The notes: a model not told the origin generated them from the sequence alone. A DNA stretch of 64,000 nucleotides from Streptantibioticus silvisoli (GCF_027947535.2 NZ_JAAGKO020000005.1:202801-266800); one strand, 5' to 3'; shown: positions 8,778 through 17,600, numbered from the stretch's first letter. Numbers and translations are program-made.

Positions 8778-9913
8778 AGTACATCGAGGAGTTCCAGGAC
8801 CCGCAGCTGGCCCGGCGCCTGCTGGACGAGATCCACGCCACCGTGACCCGGCCCTGGGCGCTGATGGAGGTGTGCGGCGGCCAGACCCACTCCATCATCC
8901 GGCACGGCATCGACCAACTCCTGCCCGAACAGCTTGAGTTGATCCACGGCCCCGGCTGCCCGGTGTGCGTGACCCCGCTGGAGATGATCGACAAGGCGCT
9001 GGAGATCGCCGCCCGGCCCGGCGTGATCTTCTGCTCGTTCGGCGACATGCTGCGGGTGCCCGGCACCGGCCGCGACCTGTTCCAGGTCCGGGCGGCCGGC
9101 GGCGACGTGCGGGTGGTCTACTCGCCGCTCGACGCGCTGCGCGTCGCCCAGGACAACCCGGGCTCCGAGGTCGTCTTCTTCGGCATCGGCTTCGAGACCA
9201 CCGCGCCGCCCAACGCCATGACGGTCCACCAGGCGAGCCGCCTGGGCATCCGCAACTTCAGCCTCCTGGTCTCGCACGTCCGCGTACCGCCGGCCATCGA
9301 GGCCATCATGCGGTCGCCGGACTGCCGGGTGGACGCCTTCCTCGCCGCCGGCCACGTGTGCAGCGTCATGGGCGTGGGGGAGTACCCCGCGCTGGCCGAC
9401 ACCTTCCGGGTGCCCATCGTCGTCACCGGGTTCGAGCCGCTGGACATCCTCGAAGGCGTGCGCCGCGCGGTGCGGCAGCTGGAGAACGGCGAACACCGGG
9501 TGGAGAACGGCTACGCCCGCGCGGTCCGCGACGAGGGCAACGCCGCCGCCAAGGAGATGATCGCCGACATCTTCGAGGTCACCGACCGCGCCTGGCGCGG
9601 CATCGGCGTCATCCCCGGCAGCGGCTGGCGACTGGCCCCCCGCTACCGCGAGTTCGACGCGGAAGACCGCTTCGACGTCGGTGACATCACCACCTCGGAG
9701 CCCGCCGAGTGCCGCAGCGGCGAAGTCCTCCAGGGCCTGCTGAAACCGCACCAGTGCGAAGCGTTCGGCACCACCTGCACCCCGCGCAACCCGCTCGGCG
9801 CGACCATGGTCTCCAGCGAGGGAGCCTGCGCCGCCTACTACCTCTACCGCCGGCTCGGCGGCACGCGCGCGACCGCGACATCCCCCACCGTGGAGGCGAC
9901 CCCCGTTGGCTGA
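8774..9913 (+). CDS. hypD: Hydrogenase iron-ligand assembly protein HypD
   Basis: HypD (379 residues) is the [4Fe-4S] scaffold on which the Fe(CN)2CO group is built with HypC and HypE. Conserved features present are CGGQTHS near residue 35, GPGCPVC with the CxxC pair, the [13 protein letters not shown] segment, and the C-terminal cysteines within [20 protein letters not shown]. It starts at GTG and overlaps hypC by four bases, so translation is probably coupled. Length and motif order are standard. Confidence 0.95.
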   Translation: MKYIEEFQDPQLARRLLDEIHATVTRPWALMEVCGGQTHSIIRHGIDQLLPEQLELIHGPGCPVCVTPLEMIDKALEIAARPGVIFCSFGDMLRVPGTGRDLFQVRAAGGDVRVVYSPLDALRVAQDNPGSEVVFFGIGFETTAPPNAMTVHQASRLGIRNFSLLVSHVRVPPAIEAIMRSPDCRVDAFLAAGHVCSVMGVGEYPALADTFRVPIVVTGFEPLDILEGVRRAVRQLENGEHRVENGYARAVRDEGNAAAKEMIADIFEVTDRAWRGIGVIPGSGWRLAPRYREFDAEDRFDVGDITTSEPAECRSGEVLQGLLKPHQCEAFGTTCTPRNPLGATMVSSEGACAAYYLYRRLGGTRATATSPTVEATPVG

Positions 9914-11012
9914 CACCACCGACCTGACCCGCCGGCCGGCCGTGACCCCCGCGCGGCACCGGCCGCCGGACTTCTCCGGCTGGACCTGCCCGGTCCCGCT
10001 GCGCGACCACCCGCACGTCGTCATGGGCCACGGCGGCGGGGGCGCGCTGTCCGCCGAACTCGTCGAGCACGTCTTCGCCCCGGCCTTCGGCGGGCCGGTG
10101 CTGTCGGCGCTCGGCGACTCCGCCACGGTCCGGCTGGGCGGCGCCCGGCTGGCCTTCTCCACCGACTCCTTCGTGGTGCGCCCGCTGTTCTTCCCCGGCG
10201 GCTGCATCGGCGACCTCGCGGTCAACGGCACGGTCAACGACCTGGCCATGAGCGGTGCCCGGGCCGCCTACCTGTCGTGCGGGTTCATCCTGGAGGAGGG
10301 CGTCGAGGTCGCCGCCGTCGCCCGGATCGCCGAGGCCCTCGGCGCCGCCGCCCGCACAGCCGGCGTCGAGGTGGCCACCGGGGACACCAAGGTGGTCGAG
10401 GCCGGCCACGGCGACGGCGTCTACATCAACACCTCCGGGATCGGCCTGATCCCCGACGGCGTCGACATCCGACCGCAACGGGCCGTCCCCGGCGACGTCG
10501 TCATCGTCAGCGGCCCCGTCGGCGAGCACGGCGTGGCCATCATGAGCGTCCGCGAGGGCCTGGAGTTCGGCGCCGCCGTCGAGAGCGACTGCGCCGCCCT
10601 CGGCGGACTCGTCGATGCCATGCTCGCGGCCACCCGCGACCTGCACGTCCTGCGCGACCCGACCCGCGGCGGCCTGGCCGCGGCCCTCAACGAGATCGCC
10701 GCCGCCGCGTCGGTCGGCGTCGTCGTCCAGGAACGCGCCGTCCCGGTCCCGCCGGCCGTGGCCAACGCCTGCGCCATCCTCGGGCTCGACCCCTGGTACG
10801 TGGCCAACGAGGGCAAACTCGTCGCCTTCGTCCCCCGCGAACACGCCGACGCCGTCCTCGCCGCGATGCGCGCCCACCCGCTCGGCGCCGGCGCCGCGGT
10901 CATCGGCGAATGCGTCGAGGCCCACCCCGGCATGGTCGTCGCCCGCACCGCCCTGGGCGGCACCCGGATCGTCGACCTGCCCCTGGGCGAGCAACTGCCG
11001 CGCATCTGCTGA
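9906..11012 (+). CDS. hypE: Hydrogenase maturation dehydratase HypE
   Basis: HypE (368 residues) dehydrates the carbamoylated C-terminal cysteine to a thiocyanate, the source of hydrogenase cyanide ligands. It is a PurM-type ATPase: [11 protein letters not shown] near the N-terminus, [27 protein letters not shown], and the C-terminal PRIC with the acceptor cysteine as last residue. The best start is a TTG at 9906 overlapping the end of hypD by eight bases, as no later ATG/GTG retains the first conserved block. It is the last gene before a strong terminator. Confidence 0.94.
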   Translation: MADTTDLTRRPAVTPARHRPPDFSGWTCPVPLRDHPHVVMGHGGGGALSAELVEHVFAPAFGGPVLSALGDSATVRLGGARLAFSTDSFVVRPLFFPGGCIGDLAVNGTVNDLAMSGARAAYLSCGFILEEGVEVAAVARIAEALGAAARTAGVEVATGDTKVVEAGHGDGVYINTSGIGLIPDGVDIRPQRAVPGDVVIVSGPVGEHGVAIMSVREGLEFGAAVESDCAALGGLVDAMLAATRDLHVLRDPTRGGLAAALNEIAAAASVGVVVQERAVPVPPAVANACAILGLDPWYVANEGKLVAFVPREHADAVLAAMRAHPLGAGAAVIGECVEAHPGMVVARTALGGTRIVDLPLGEQLPRIC

Positions 11013-11024
11013 CGGTTCGCAGGA

Positions 11025-11061
11025 CCGGCCGGCCCCTTGAACGGTCGAGGGGCCGGGCCGG
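11025..11061 (+). terminator. Rho-independent-type terminator after hypE
   Basis: A 13-base GC-rich arm (11025-11037) and its complement (11048-11061, with one bulged G) flank a ten-base loop, twelve bases after the hypE stop. There is no U-tract, as is common in streptomycetes. Confidence 0.7.
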
Positions 11062-11110
11062 CAGCGGGTTGTCGATCGCCGACCGCTTGCGGAGGGCGGG
11101 TCGGTGACGG

Positions 11111-11347
11111 GGGTCGGGTCAGCGGGTACGGCGGCTCGGTAACGGGGGGCGGGGCAGGGCCGTGCGCCGGAATCGGTAACGGACGTCAAGTCAGGGCCGC
11201 ACGTCGGGTCGGCAATGGACGTCGGGTCAGGGCCGTACGCCGGGCCGGTAACGGACGTCAGGTCAGGGCCGCGCGCCGGGGGCGGCAGCGGATGCCGGCC
11301 AGGACCGTACGTCGGATCAGTACCGCATGCCGGGCGGTCAGTACCGC
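11111..11347. repeat. Degenerate 36-bp minisatellite
   Basis: Head-to-tail imperfect units start at 11111, 11146, 11183, 11219 and 11255, with shorter derivatives at 11292 and 11327. The best two copies (11183-11218 and 11219-11254) are exactly 36 bp; others are 35-37. The core reads ACGTCRGGTCAGGGCCGYAC followed by GTCGGGCCGGTAACGG. No reading frame or stable hairpin explains it. Confidence 0.8.
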
Positions 11348-11373
11348 ACGTCGGTCCGGCAGTGAACGTCGGG

Positions 11374-11571
11374 TCAGTACCGTGCGTCGCTCCGCGGCAG
11401 CGGCGGATGCGCGCTGGACGTCTCGCCGTCCACGCTGGTGCCCGCGAACTGGAGCACCGCCCGCAGCGCGCCGTGCACCGGTGCCGGGTAGTCCAGGGCC
11501 GGACCCGAGAGCTCGTCGAACCGCCGCAGGTGTTCGGGGCCGAGGTCCACCGCCGGGCCGGCGAGCTTGCT
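11374..11571 (-). pseudogene. Remnant: C-terminal end of an aldo/keto reductase
   Basis: On the minus strand about 65 codons read toward a TGA at 11374-11376 and contain DLGPEHLRRFDEL, DYPAPVHGAL and VLQFAGTSVDGE, ending PRSDARY. From memory this matches the C-terminal tail of actinobacterial aldo/keto reductases, including the usual final Arg-Tyr. There is no start and no upstream barrel: just beyond 11571 the DNA becomes the tail of an AraC regulator on the other strand. It is therefore a relic, not a gene. Confidence 0.55.
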
Positions 11572-11737
11572 GGTCGCCCGCGCGGCCGGCGTCGCCGCCG
11601 TCGGACATCTCGTCGGCTACGACAGCCCGACCCGGTTCAGCCACGAGTACCGCCGCCTGTTCGTAGCTCCGCCCGGCCAGGACACCGCACGCCGGCGCGC
11701 GAACACCGCCCCGCACGACGTCCGGCGCCTGCCGTGA
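11564..11737 (+). pseudogene. Remnant: C-terminal end of an AraC-family regulator
   Basis: From about 11564 the plus strand reads VAAVGHLVGYDSPTRFSHEY then RRLF and APPG, ending in TGA at 11735-11737. This is the second helix-turn-helix of AraC-type activators (VGYxSxxxFSREYRRxFG). The ligand-binding domain and the first helix-turn-helix are missing. The fragment abuts a minus-strand aldo/keto reductase tail. Confidence 0.65.
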
Positions 11738-12015
11738 TCCGGCACGCGCGGTGCCGGTGGCTGTGGCGGTCGGGCGTGCGCGGGTGTGGTGCGGCGGCCT
11801 TCGGCGTGGTGGGCGTGGGCGCGGACGTGGACACGGACGCGGTGCGGTGTGTGGCCCCGCCGCGCTGCCCGCACTCGCGCTCCGCGCGGTGGGCGGACCC
11901 CGCGGCTTCGGTCATCCGGAGGGCACGCCCGGCGGCCGGGAAGCGAAACTGATTTTCACGCGCTGAAAGTTCCCGCCGAACGGGAGACATCACCGCAGCT
12001 CCCTGGGCTCCACTT

Positions 12016-12027
12016 TGGTCTGGACCA
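12016..12027. promoter_or_regulatory. DasR/chitin-type operator-like palindrome
   Basis: TGGTCTGGACCA is a near-perfect 12-base palindrome in a CTTTGGTCTGGACCACAG context. It resembles the DasR responsive element (core TGGTCTAGACCA) and the repeats found before Streptomyces chitinase genes. It precedes a short ORF with a strong ribosome-binding site at 12186. The surrounding 11738-12185 holds no recognisable gene. Confidence 0.4.
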
Positions 12028-12185
12028 CAGGTGATCCGAGGAACCTCTTTACGTCCAAGGGCAGTTCATGGCTCACTTATGACGCGTCCACGTCAAGAGC
12101 AACATCGAGCGCATCAGCACCACGTATGAACAGCACTGCCCAGCGTGCCCGTCCCCCACCCCGCTGTCGTGCTCAGGAGGAAGCG

Positions 12186-12413
12186 TTGCTGTCCCGCAGA
12201 CCCGCCACGCCGAGCGTCGGACACGCGAGAGTCGCCGTGGCAGCTGTCCGTGGTGCGTTCCTCCCCGCCATGCCGACCTCGGTGCTGTTGACCACGGCGC
12301 TGCTGGCCGCGGCGGTGCTGACCACAGCGGTGAAGGCCGCCGCGGGGGCCGCTGCCGCGTCCCCGTGGTCTGCCGTGGCGTCCTCCCGTTCGGTGGGTGC
12401 CGCGTGGGCATGA
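12186..12413 (+). CDS. Short Ala-rich peptide with TTG start; possible exported peptide or relic of a secreted protein
   Basis: A 75-codon frame begins at TTG and is preceded by CAGGAGGAAGCG, an excellent ribosome-binding site. The peptide has a basic N-terminus and an Ala/Leu/Val stretch (SVLLTTALLAAAVLTTA) like a signal peptide, then Ala/Ser-rich residues and a stop. No domain follows. With a DasR-like site upstream, it could be the surviving N-terminus of a chitinase-like secreted enzyme or a genuine small exported peptide. It may also be chance. Confidence 0.25.
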   Translation: MLSRRPATPSVGHARVAVAAVRGAFLPAMPTSVLLTTALLAAAVLTTAVKAAAGAAAASPWSAVASSRSVGAAWA

Positions 12414-12832
12414 GCCGTCGGATCGCAACGGGCGCCCGCCCGACCGGCCCGCTGCCCGGCGCTGCCGGCGCGGAGGGCGTCGACGCCCCGCGCCGCAGGG
12501 GGACCGTCGTCCCGTGCGGCAGGGAGAGCGGCGCCCGGCCGAAGGCGCGGACCGGCGGCGCCCGGTCCGCCCGGAGTGCGATGCCCCTGAGTCCGTGGAT
12601 CGCGGCGAACTCACCGGCCGCCGGGACCGGCCGCCGGCACTCGCCGGCAGCTTCTCCGATCGTTCGTGAGATCCGGGAGCGCCCCCTGACCTCATGAGGA
12701 CCCCGCCATCCCGGAGCGGCGGTGACGACCGCCGAACCCTTCGGGCGCTACGCGAGTAGAACCGCCCGGTCGCGGGGTACCCCCCAGTCCTGTCCGCCTC
12801 ACCACCCCCATCAAGTGCCCAGGAGGCAAGCC
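12414..12832. other. Leader/intergenic region before the GH25 lysozyme
   Basis: About 420 bases without a convincing gene. A small hairpin CTAC-GCGA-GTAG lies near 12759. I looked for the c-di-AMP (ydaO) riboswitch often found before Streptomyces cell-wall hydrolases but could not match its conserved blocks. Confidence 0.4.
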
Positions 12833-13723
12833 GTGTTCTCCCGAATCCGCACCACCAGGTCCGTGAACCGAAGACTGCTGGTGGCCGGCGTCCTCAGCGC
12901 GAGCGTCGCCCTGACCGCGACCATGGCGGCGGCGGGCACCGCCTCCGCCACCCCGGTGCCGGTGGCCAGCAGCATCCCGGTCGGTCAGGGATACATGGGC
13001 GCCGGTTACGCCCAGGACAACAAGGACTTCAAGCCGGTCACGGGGCAGCTCCAGCTGAACACCCCGGGCACGGTGACCCCCGACGCGGCGAACCCTCCCG
13101 GCATCGACGTCTCGCACTACCAGGGGTCGATCAACTGGTCGTCGGTGAAGGCGGCCGGCATCCAGTTCGCCTACATCAAGGCCACCGAGAGCACCACGTA
13201 CAAGGACCCCGACTTCAGCGCCAACTACCTCAACGCCTACAACGCCAAGGTGATCCGGGGCGCGTACCACTTCGCGCACCCGGACCTGTCCAGCGGCGCG
13301 GCGCAGGCGACCTACTTCGCCGCCAACGGTGGCGCCTGGTCGGCGGACAACCTGACGCTGCCGGGGATGCTGGACCTGGAGGGCGGCTGCTACGGCCTGT
13401 CGGCCGCGTCGATGCAGTCGTGGATCCTCGACTTCTACAACACGTACAAGGCGAAGACCGGCCGCGACATCGTCATCTACACCAGCCCCAGCTGGTGGAA
13501 CTCCTGCACCGGTGGCTGGAGCGGCATGTCCACCAGGAGCCCGCTGTTCGTGGCGGACTGGACCACCGCGGCCAGCCCCGTCATCCCGGGCGGCTTCCCG
13601 TACGCGACGCTGTGGCAGTACGCCGACAACGGATCGGTGAGCGGCATCTCGGGCGCCGTGGACCGCGACTACTTCATCGGCACCAGCGCCCGTCTGCTGG
13701 CGCTGGCCAACAACACCCCGTGA
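12833..13723 (+). CDS. Secreted GH25 lysozyme (N-acetylmuramidase)
   Basis: A 296-residue extracellular muramidase that cleaves the MurNAc-GlcNAc bond of peptidoglycan. A signal peptide (VNRRLLVAGVLSASVALTA, cleaved near SATP) is followed by about 45 linker residues and one GH25 barrel. The barrel begins PPGIDVSHYQG (catalytic Asp) and has IQFAYIKATES, GAYHFAHP, MLDLEGG (catalytic Glu) and LWQYADNG. It fits the short Streptomyces lysozyme M1/cellosyl type without a wall-binding repeat. The GTG start at 12833 has AGGAGG six bases upstream. It stands alone, with a strong terminator 80 bases downstream. Confidence 0.92.
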   Translation: MFSRIRTTRSVNRRLLVAGVLSASVALTATMAAAGTASATPVPVASSIPVGQGYMGAGYAQDNKDFKPVTGQLQLNTPGTVTPDAANPPGIDVSHYQGSINWSSVKAAGIQFAYIKATESTTYKDPDFSANYLNAYNAKVIRGAYHFAHPDLSSGAAQATYFAANGGAWSADNLTLPGMLDLEGGCYGLSAASMQSWILDFYNTYKAKTGRDIVIYTSPSWWNSCTGGWSGMSTRSPLFVADWTTAASPVIPGGFPYATLWQYADNGSVSGISGAVDRDYFIGTSARLLALANNTP

Positions 13724-13802
13724 CAGTCGCCTGAGCGCTGCCGGTCACCGCGGACGACGCCGGCCGCCCGGACCCCGGGCGATCACCGCGGCGCACCGGC
13801 CG

Positions 13803-13845
13803 AGCCCCGGTCGAAGTGGGATCGTTCCCCACTCCGACCGGGGCT
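13803..13845 (+). terminator. Strong hairpin terminator after the lysozyme gene
   Basis: Arms AGCCCCGGTCG-a-AGTGGG (13803-13820) and the matching 3' arm ending at 13845 pair over about 17 bp with one mismatch around a seven-base loop. It lies 80 bases beyond the stop codon. Confidence 0.75.
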
Positions 13846-13947
13846 GCGGCATGTCGTCCACCGGTTGTGACGGGCCCCGGCGGCGTGCTGCCGCGCGCGC
13901 CCGATCCGGTTGGCGGCCCGGCGCCGGGGGCTCCGGGTCGTCACGCG

Positions 13948-14024
13948 GGAGCCGGTAGCCGGAGACCGGTAGCCGGAGACCGGTAGCCGGTAGCCGGTAG
14001 CCGGTAGCCGGTAGCCGGGAGCCG
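13948..14024. repeat. Heptamer tandem repeat (CCGGTAG)
   Basis: About eleven head-to-tail 7-bp units, mostly GCCGGTA with GCCGGAG/ACCGGTA variants at the left end and GCCGGGA at the right. Six consecutive units from about 13977 are identical. It lies between the lysozyme terminator and the GNAT gene in no recognisable frame. Confidence 0.85.
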
Positions 14025-14564
14025 GGCGCCCAAGTCGGTTGTCGTGGTTGCCGTGGGTGGGGTGGTCGCGCGAGCGGTCCGCGTCGCGGCCGGCGCGGAC
14101 CGAGTGCGCCACGGCGATACGGACCACCGCGCGGTGGCCGGTGGGACGTCCGTCCGGGGGACTACCGGGCGGCGTTGAGGACTGTGTACGGTGTCGCCAC
14201 GGACGCGGAGGTCGGACTGCCCGGCGCGTGGCGGCAGGGCGCGACGAGGTCGACCCGGTGGCCCGGCCCGATGGAATCGAGCGCCTGCGCAGCGCACTTG
14301 ATGAGACGTTCGGTGAACACGCCATGGCGACGAGCACGCTTGACGACCGGGAGGCCGTCGTCGCCGGGACCACCCTGCGTCCCTCGCGGCCTGCGACCTC
14401 GATGCCCCGGGACCCCGGACGGCGGCCGGTGAGCGGGGAATCGGTACCCTCCGTCGCCTTGGAGCACCGCCCGCCGTTCCGGCCGCACCCCGCGTCGCTC
14501 CACCGGCGGCACCCGAACCTCACGACCCGCTCATCACCACCGATTCGATTGAGGCAGACCAGCA
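14025..14564. other. Intergenic region without a supported gene
   Basis: Roughly 540 bases. Open frames exist on both strands, as expected at this GC content, but none shows a family motif, a good start or a clear ribosome-binding site. The last 60 bases should hold the promoter of the GNAT gene. Confidence 0.4.
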
Positions 14565-15032
14565 ATGACAACGATTCGCCCGGCCCAGGCCGCCGACATC
14601 GACGCGATCGCCAGCCTTCTGGACGAGATGGACCGCTTCTACGGCGGGACTTCGACGGAACCCCTTGAGGACCGGCTCGCGCAGATCGACACCGCGCTCT
14701 TCGGGCCGACCGCGACGAGCCGTGCGCTTGTCGCCTGGGACGAGGAGACCCTGGTGGGCCTGGTGTCCTACTCGTTCCTGTGGCCGGCCGCCGGTCTGAC
14801 GCGATCGCTGTACATGAAGGACCTGTACGTCGCCAACTCCTGTCGCAGTGCCGGAGTGGACAAGATCCTCGAAGAGCGCTTCATGAACGAGCTGTTCACC
14901 ATCGCGCGCGACAACAGCTGCTGCCGCGTCGAGTGGGCGGCGGACGTCGACGACACGCCTGCTCTGAACTTCTACGACAAGCTGGGGTTCAAGCCGAGCA
15001 CGTCGCAGCACTTCTATCGAACGGTGCTCTAG
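14565..15032 (+). CDS. GNAT-family N-acetyltransferase
   Basis: A 155-residue single-domain acetyltransferase of unknown substrate. The N-terminus TTIRPAQAADIDAIASLLDE matches the GNAT beta1-alpha1 region. The central LYMKDLYVANSCRSAGVDKI is motif A, with a relaxed acetyl-CoA loop (CRSAGV in place of R/QxxGxG/A). ALNFYDKLGFKP near the C-terminus is motif B. GAGG sits about 12 bases before the ATG. No neighbour suggests a pathway. Confidence 0.8.
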   Translation: MTTIRPAQAADIDAIASLLDEMDRFYGGTSTEPLEDRLAQIDTALFGPTATSRALVAWDEETLVGLVSYSFLWPAAGLTRSLYMKDLYVANSCRSAGVDKILEERFMNELFTIARDNSCCRVEWAADVDDTPALNFYDKLGFKPSTSQHFYRTVL

Positions 15033-15179
15033 GCCGACGTCCGGGCCGCCGGCGTCCGGGCCGGCGTCCGGCGATCCCGGCGGGCTCGCGACGCCCGCTA
15101 CGGCATCGCGCCGCGGTGCCGAAACGTCCCGACCGCCCGCGTCAACAACCCTGCGGGCCGAGGCACTTGGCGCGGCCCG

Positions 15180-15221
15180 CCGTGCGTGACGAGGGTGGCG
15201 ACTCGCCCTCGTGACGCACGG
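15180..15221 (-). terminator. Hairpin terminator of the methyltransferase gene
   Basis: A 16-bp stem with one mismatch (CCGTGCGTGACGAGGG and its partner ending at 15221) around a ten-base loop, starting ten bases beyond the stop of the minus-strand methyltransferase. It may serve the convergent GNAT gene too. Confidence 0.75.
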
Positions 15222-15230
15222 CGCACCGCC

Positions 15231-15983
15231 CTACGCGGCCTCCAGGGCGAAGAACAGGAAGCTCAGGAAGGACCCCGAGGGAAACGTCGCGAGGACGTCG
15301 GGGAACAGATCCCGGGCCTGCGGTGCCGGGGGCGGTTCGCTCATGACGGTGATCCGGAAGCCGGCCGCGGTGAAGGCGCCGGTCATCGCGTGCAGCGGCC
15401 GGTGCCAGTAGGTCAGTACGGCGTGTCGGCCGCTGAAGGTGTGGTCCTCGGACCACTGGTGCGTCGTGAAGTAGTCGGCGCCGGGGCTGATCAGCTTCCT
15501 GACGAAGGGATGGTTGACGGCCACGATGAGCCGGCCGCCGGGCGCCAGCACGCGCCGCAGTTCGGCGAGCGGCGCCGTCCAGTCCTCCAGGTAGTGCAGG
15601 ACCAGGCAGACGACGACGTCGTCGAACGCCCCGTCGGGGAACGGCAGCGGGCTGCCGAGGGCGGCTTGGCGCAGGGCCGCGCCGTCTCCGAGCCGCTGCC
15701 TGGCCAGCGCCAGGATTTCCGCGCTGGAGTCGACGCCGGTCACGATCGCGCCCCGCTCGCGCAGCGCCGCCAGCAGGGGGCCGGCCCCGCAGCCGACGTC
15801 GAGGATCCGCCGCCCGGCCACGTCGCCGGCCAGGTCCAGGATCGCGGGCCGGGTGTAGTAGCCGTTGATGAGGTTGGACTCGGTCTCGGCCGCGTACGCC
15901 TCGGCGAAGCTGTCGTAGTCGTTGGTCACCGGCTGGTCCGCGCGCCCGGCGGAGTTCTCGGGAGCGGGAGGCATGCGGCCCAT
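15231..15983 (-). CDS. Class I SAM-dependent methyltransferase
   Basis: A 250-residue cytoplasmic methyltransferase of the Methyltransf_11/UbiE-like type. ILDVGCGAGPLLAAL near residue 60 is SAM motif I, VTGVDSSAEILALAR holds the acidic ribose ligand, PFPDGAFDDVVVCLVLHY is the motif IV/post-I region, and LRRVLAPGGRLIVAVNHP is motif III. The substrate is unknown. The first 20 residues are not conserved, so the real start may be the downstream ATG encoding MPPAPEN. It stands alone, convergent with the GNAT gene. Confidence 0.82.
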   Translation of the reverse strand: MGRMPPAPENSAGRADQPVTNDYDSFAEAYAAETESNLINGYYTRPAILDLAGDVAGRRILDVGCGAGPLLAALRERGAIVTGVDSSAEILALARQRLGDGAALRQAALGSPLPFPDGAFDDVVVCLVLHYLEDWTAPLAELRRVLAPGGRLIVAVNHPFVRKLISPGADYFTTHQWSEDHTFSGRHAVLTYWHRPLHAMTGAFTAAGFRITVMSEPPPAPQARDLFPDVLATFPSGSFLSFLFFALEAA

Positions 15984-16534
15984 CCTGGCACAGCGGGCCC
16001 GTTCCCCCGGTGGACCCGGCGCCGGACGAGGAGCCGTCCGACGGGAGGCGGCCCCCGCCGAGCAGAACGTCGAAATGCCCGACCGCCCGACGCGACGGCC
16101 TCCCTCGCTTTCTCATGACGGACAGTCCCGCTGAAATCCGCCAAGTGCGGCATTTCGCTGTCGCCGATCGAATACGCGTGCCCCCGTATGTATGGACCAG
16201 GGCCGCCGGGGGGACTTCTTGCAAAGGTCCGACTCGTCACCATCGGCGAGCGGAAAATCGTCAGCAACAAGACGAAATGACAGAAACCGAAGCGCGGGAA
16301 CTAGGGTTTTTCCTATGGTGCGTTGCCCGGGTGTCGTGGTGCACTCAGTGCCGCAAGTCTTCGGGGAGAAAACCGCATGGAAACACGGTAATGCTTCATT
16401 GCGGTTTCACAGGGCACGCGCGCCCTCGCTCATAGCTGCGCCACGGAGGATCGTCCCGGCTGTCAGGGTCAAGGCGATCGCGGCATCTGAGAGCGGCCGA
16501 ACCATTCAGCGTCACCAAGACAGGAGCGGCTCAT
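15984..16534. other. Divergent intergenic region, locally AT-richer
   Basis: About 550 bases between the methyltransferase and the amidinohydrolase-like gene. The right half is noticeably AT-richer than its surroundings and contains TAGGGTTTTTCCTA (near 16302) and an ATACG/CGTAT inverted repeat (16172-16189). It probably carries promoters for both neighbours; I could not assign -10/-35 boxes with confidence. Confidence 0.4.
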
Positions 16535-17488
16535 ATGTCACACGAGGTTGTCGTAACGACGGGGGACGAGCGGGCGAGTGCCGGTGTGCTCACCACTGCG
16601 GCCATGGATTCGCCTGCCTTCCTCGTGGCACCGCCCCTGTCGATGGCGGCTGACGTTCCGAACAACGTGTACATGACCGAGATGACCGACGAGCAGCGTG
16701 CGGTCGACCGTCCCAAGGCGATCCGCCAGTTCGCCTCGTTCGTCCAGGAACTCAGCCGGGACGGCTCGCTCGTCTACTCCCTGCCCTCCCCCCTGCCGCT
16801 TCAGGACCAGCCCTACACCAGCAACGTCGGCATCGTGCTGCCGCACCGTCCCGACACGGCGATCGTCGCCAACTTCTCCACCGAGCCGCGCCGCGGTGAG
16901 GAGAAGGTCGCCGGTCCCTTCCTCGAAGCGCTCGGCTACAACGTGGTCCACCCCCCGGAGCTGTTCGAGGGCGAGGCCGACATGAAGTTCCTCGGCGGCA
17001 ACACCTACGCCTGCGCGTACGGCATGCGCACCTCGCACGAGTTCGCGGACTGGTTCGCGGAGTCGTTCGAGGCCGACGTCATCCCGGTCGAGATGACCGA
17101 CCCGCACCTGTACCACCTCGACTGCGTGATGCTTCCCCTGCCGGGCGGCCGTATCGGCGTCTGCTCCGAGCGGCTCGACCCCGTGGTGCTCAAGCGCCTG
17201 GAAGCCGACTACGACGTCATGGACGTGCCGCTCTCCGCACCGGTGGGCGCTCTCAACTGCGTCGTCTCCGGCCGTCGGCTGCTGAGCAACTGGGCCCTCA
17301 GCGAGGACACTTCGCACACCTCGAAGGAGGACCAGCTGGTCCGTATCCACCAGGTGGAGCGGCTTGCCGAATTCGCCGGTCTCGAGCCGGTGTTCCTCGA
17401 CATGAGCGAGTTCCTCAAGTCCGGTGCCGCGCTCTCGTGCATGGCCATGCACCTGAACCGCAGCAGCTACGACCTCGCCTCCTCCTGA
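16535..17488 (+). CDS. Amidinotransferase-fold hydrolase (dimethylargininase/CtlX-like)
   Basis: A 317-residue member of the guanidino-group-modifying superfamily, which attack arginine-type substrates through a cysteine thiouronium intermediate. Candidate catalytic residues are Cys302 (GAALSCMAMHLNR), His194 (HLYHLDCVMLP) and an acidic residue in FEGEADMKFLGGN (145-155). A core without a long insertion points to dimethylargininase or the CtlX citrulline-hydrolase group rather than a true amidinotransferase; the first 40 residues are an extra tail. GGAG lies eight bases or so before the ATG. An ornithine decarboxylase gene follows 112 bases downstream on the same strand, suggesting arginine or citrulline to ornithine to putrescine. 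Confidence 0.75.
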   Translation: MSHEVVVTTGDERASAGVLTTAAMDSPAFLVAPPLSMAADVPNNVYMTEMTDEQRAVDRPKAIRQFASFVQELSRDGSLVYSLPSPLPLQDQPYTSNVGIVLPHRPDTAIVANFSTEPRRGEEKVAGPFLEALGYNVVHPPELFEGEADMKFLGGNTYACAYGMRTSHEFADWFAESFEADVIPVEMTDPHLYHLDCVMLPLPGGRIGVCSERLDPVVLKRLEADYDVMDVPLSAPVGALNCVVSGRRLLSNWALSEDTSHTSKEDQLVRIHQVERLAEFAGLEPVFLDMSEFLKSGAALSCMAMHLNRSSYDLASS

Positions 17489-17600
17489 ACCCGGTGCGAG
17501 CGCGCTGACGCGTCGCGGGCAGGCCGGAATCGCTGCCTTCGTGCTCCAGGGTGTGACGGGTCCGTTGTCGAGCTGTCCGTGTGACTGAGACCGGAGAGTA

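Noticed and set aside
11258..11716. Intact minus-strand gene covering the aldo/keto reductase remnant
   Set aside because: The longest open frame there is out of register with the recognisable reductase tail and is Arg/Gly/Ala low-complexity.
12414..12832. Possible c-di-AMP (ydaO) riboswitch before the lysozyme gene
   Set aside because: The expected conserved blocks could not be found; only short GC hairpins are present.
14039..14668. Plus-strand frame overlapping the GNAT start
   Set aside because: No motif, Arg/Pro-rich, and it would overlap the well-supported acetyltransferase in another frame.
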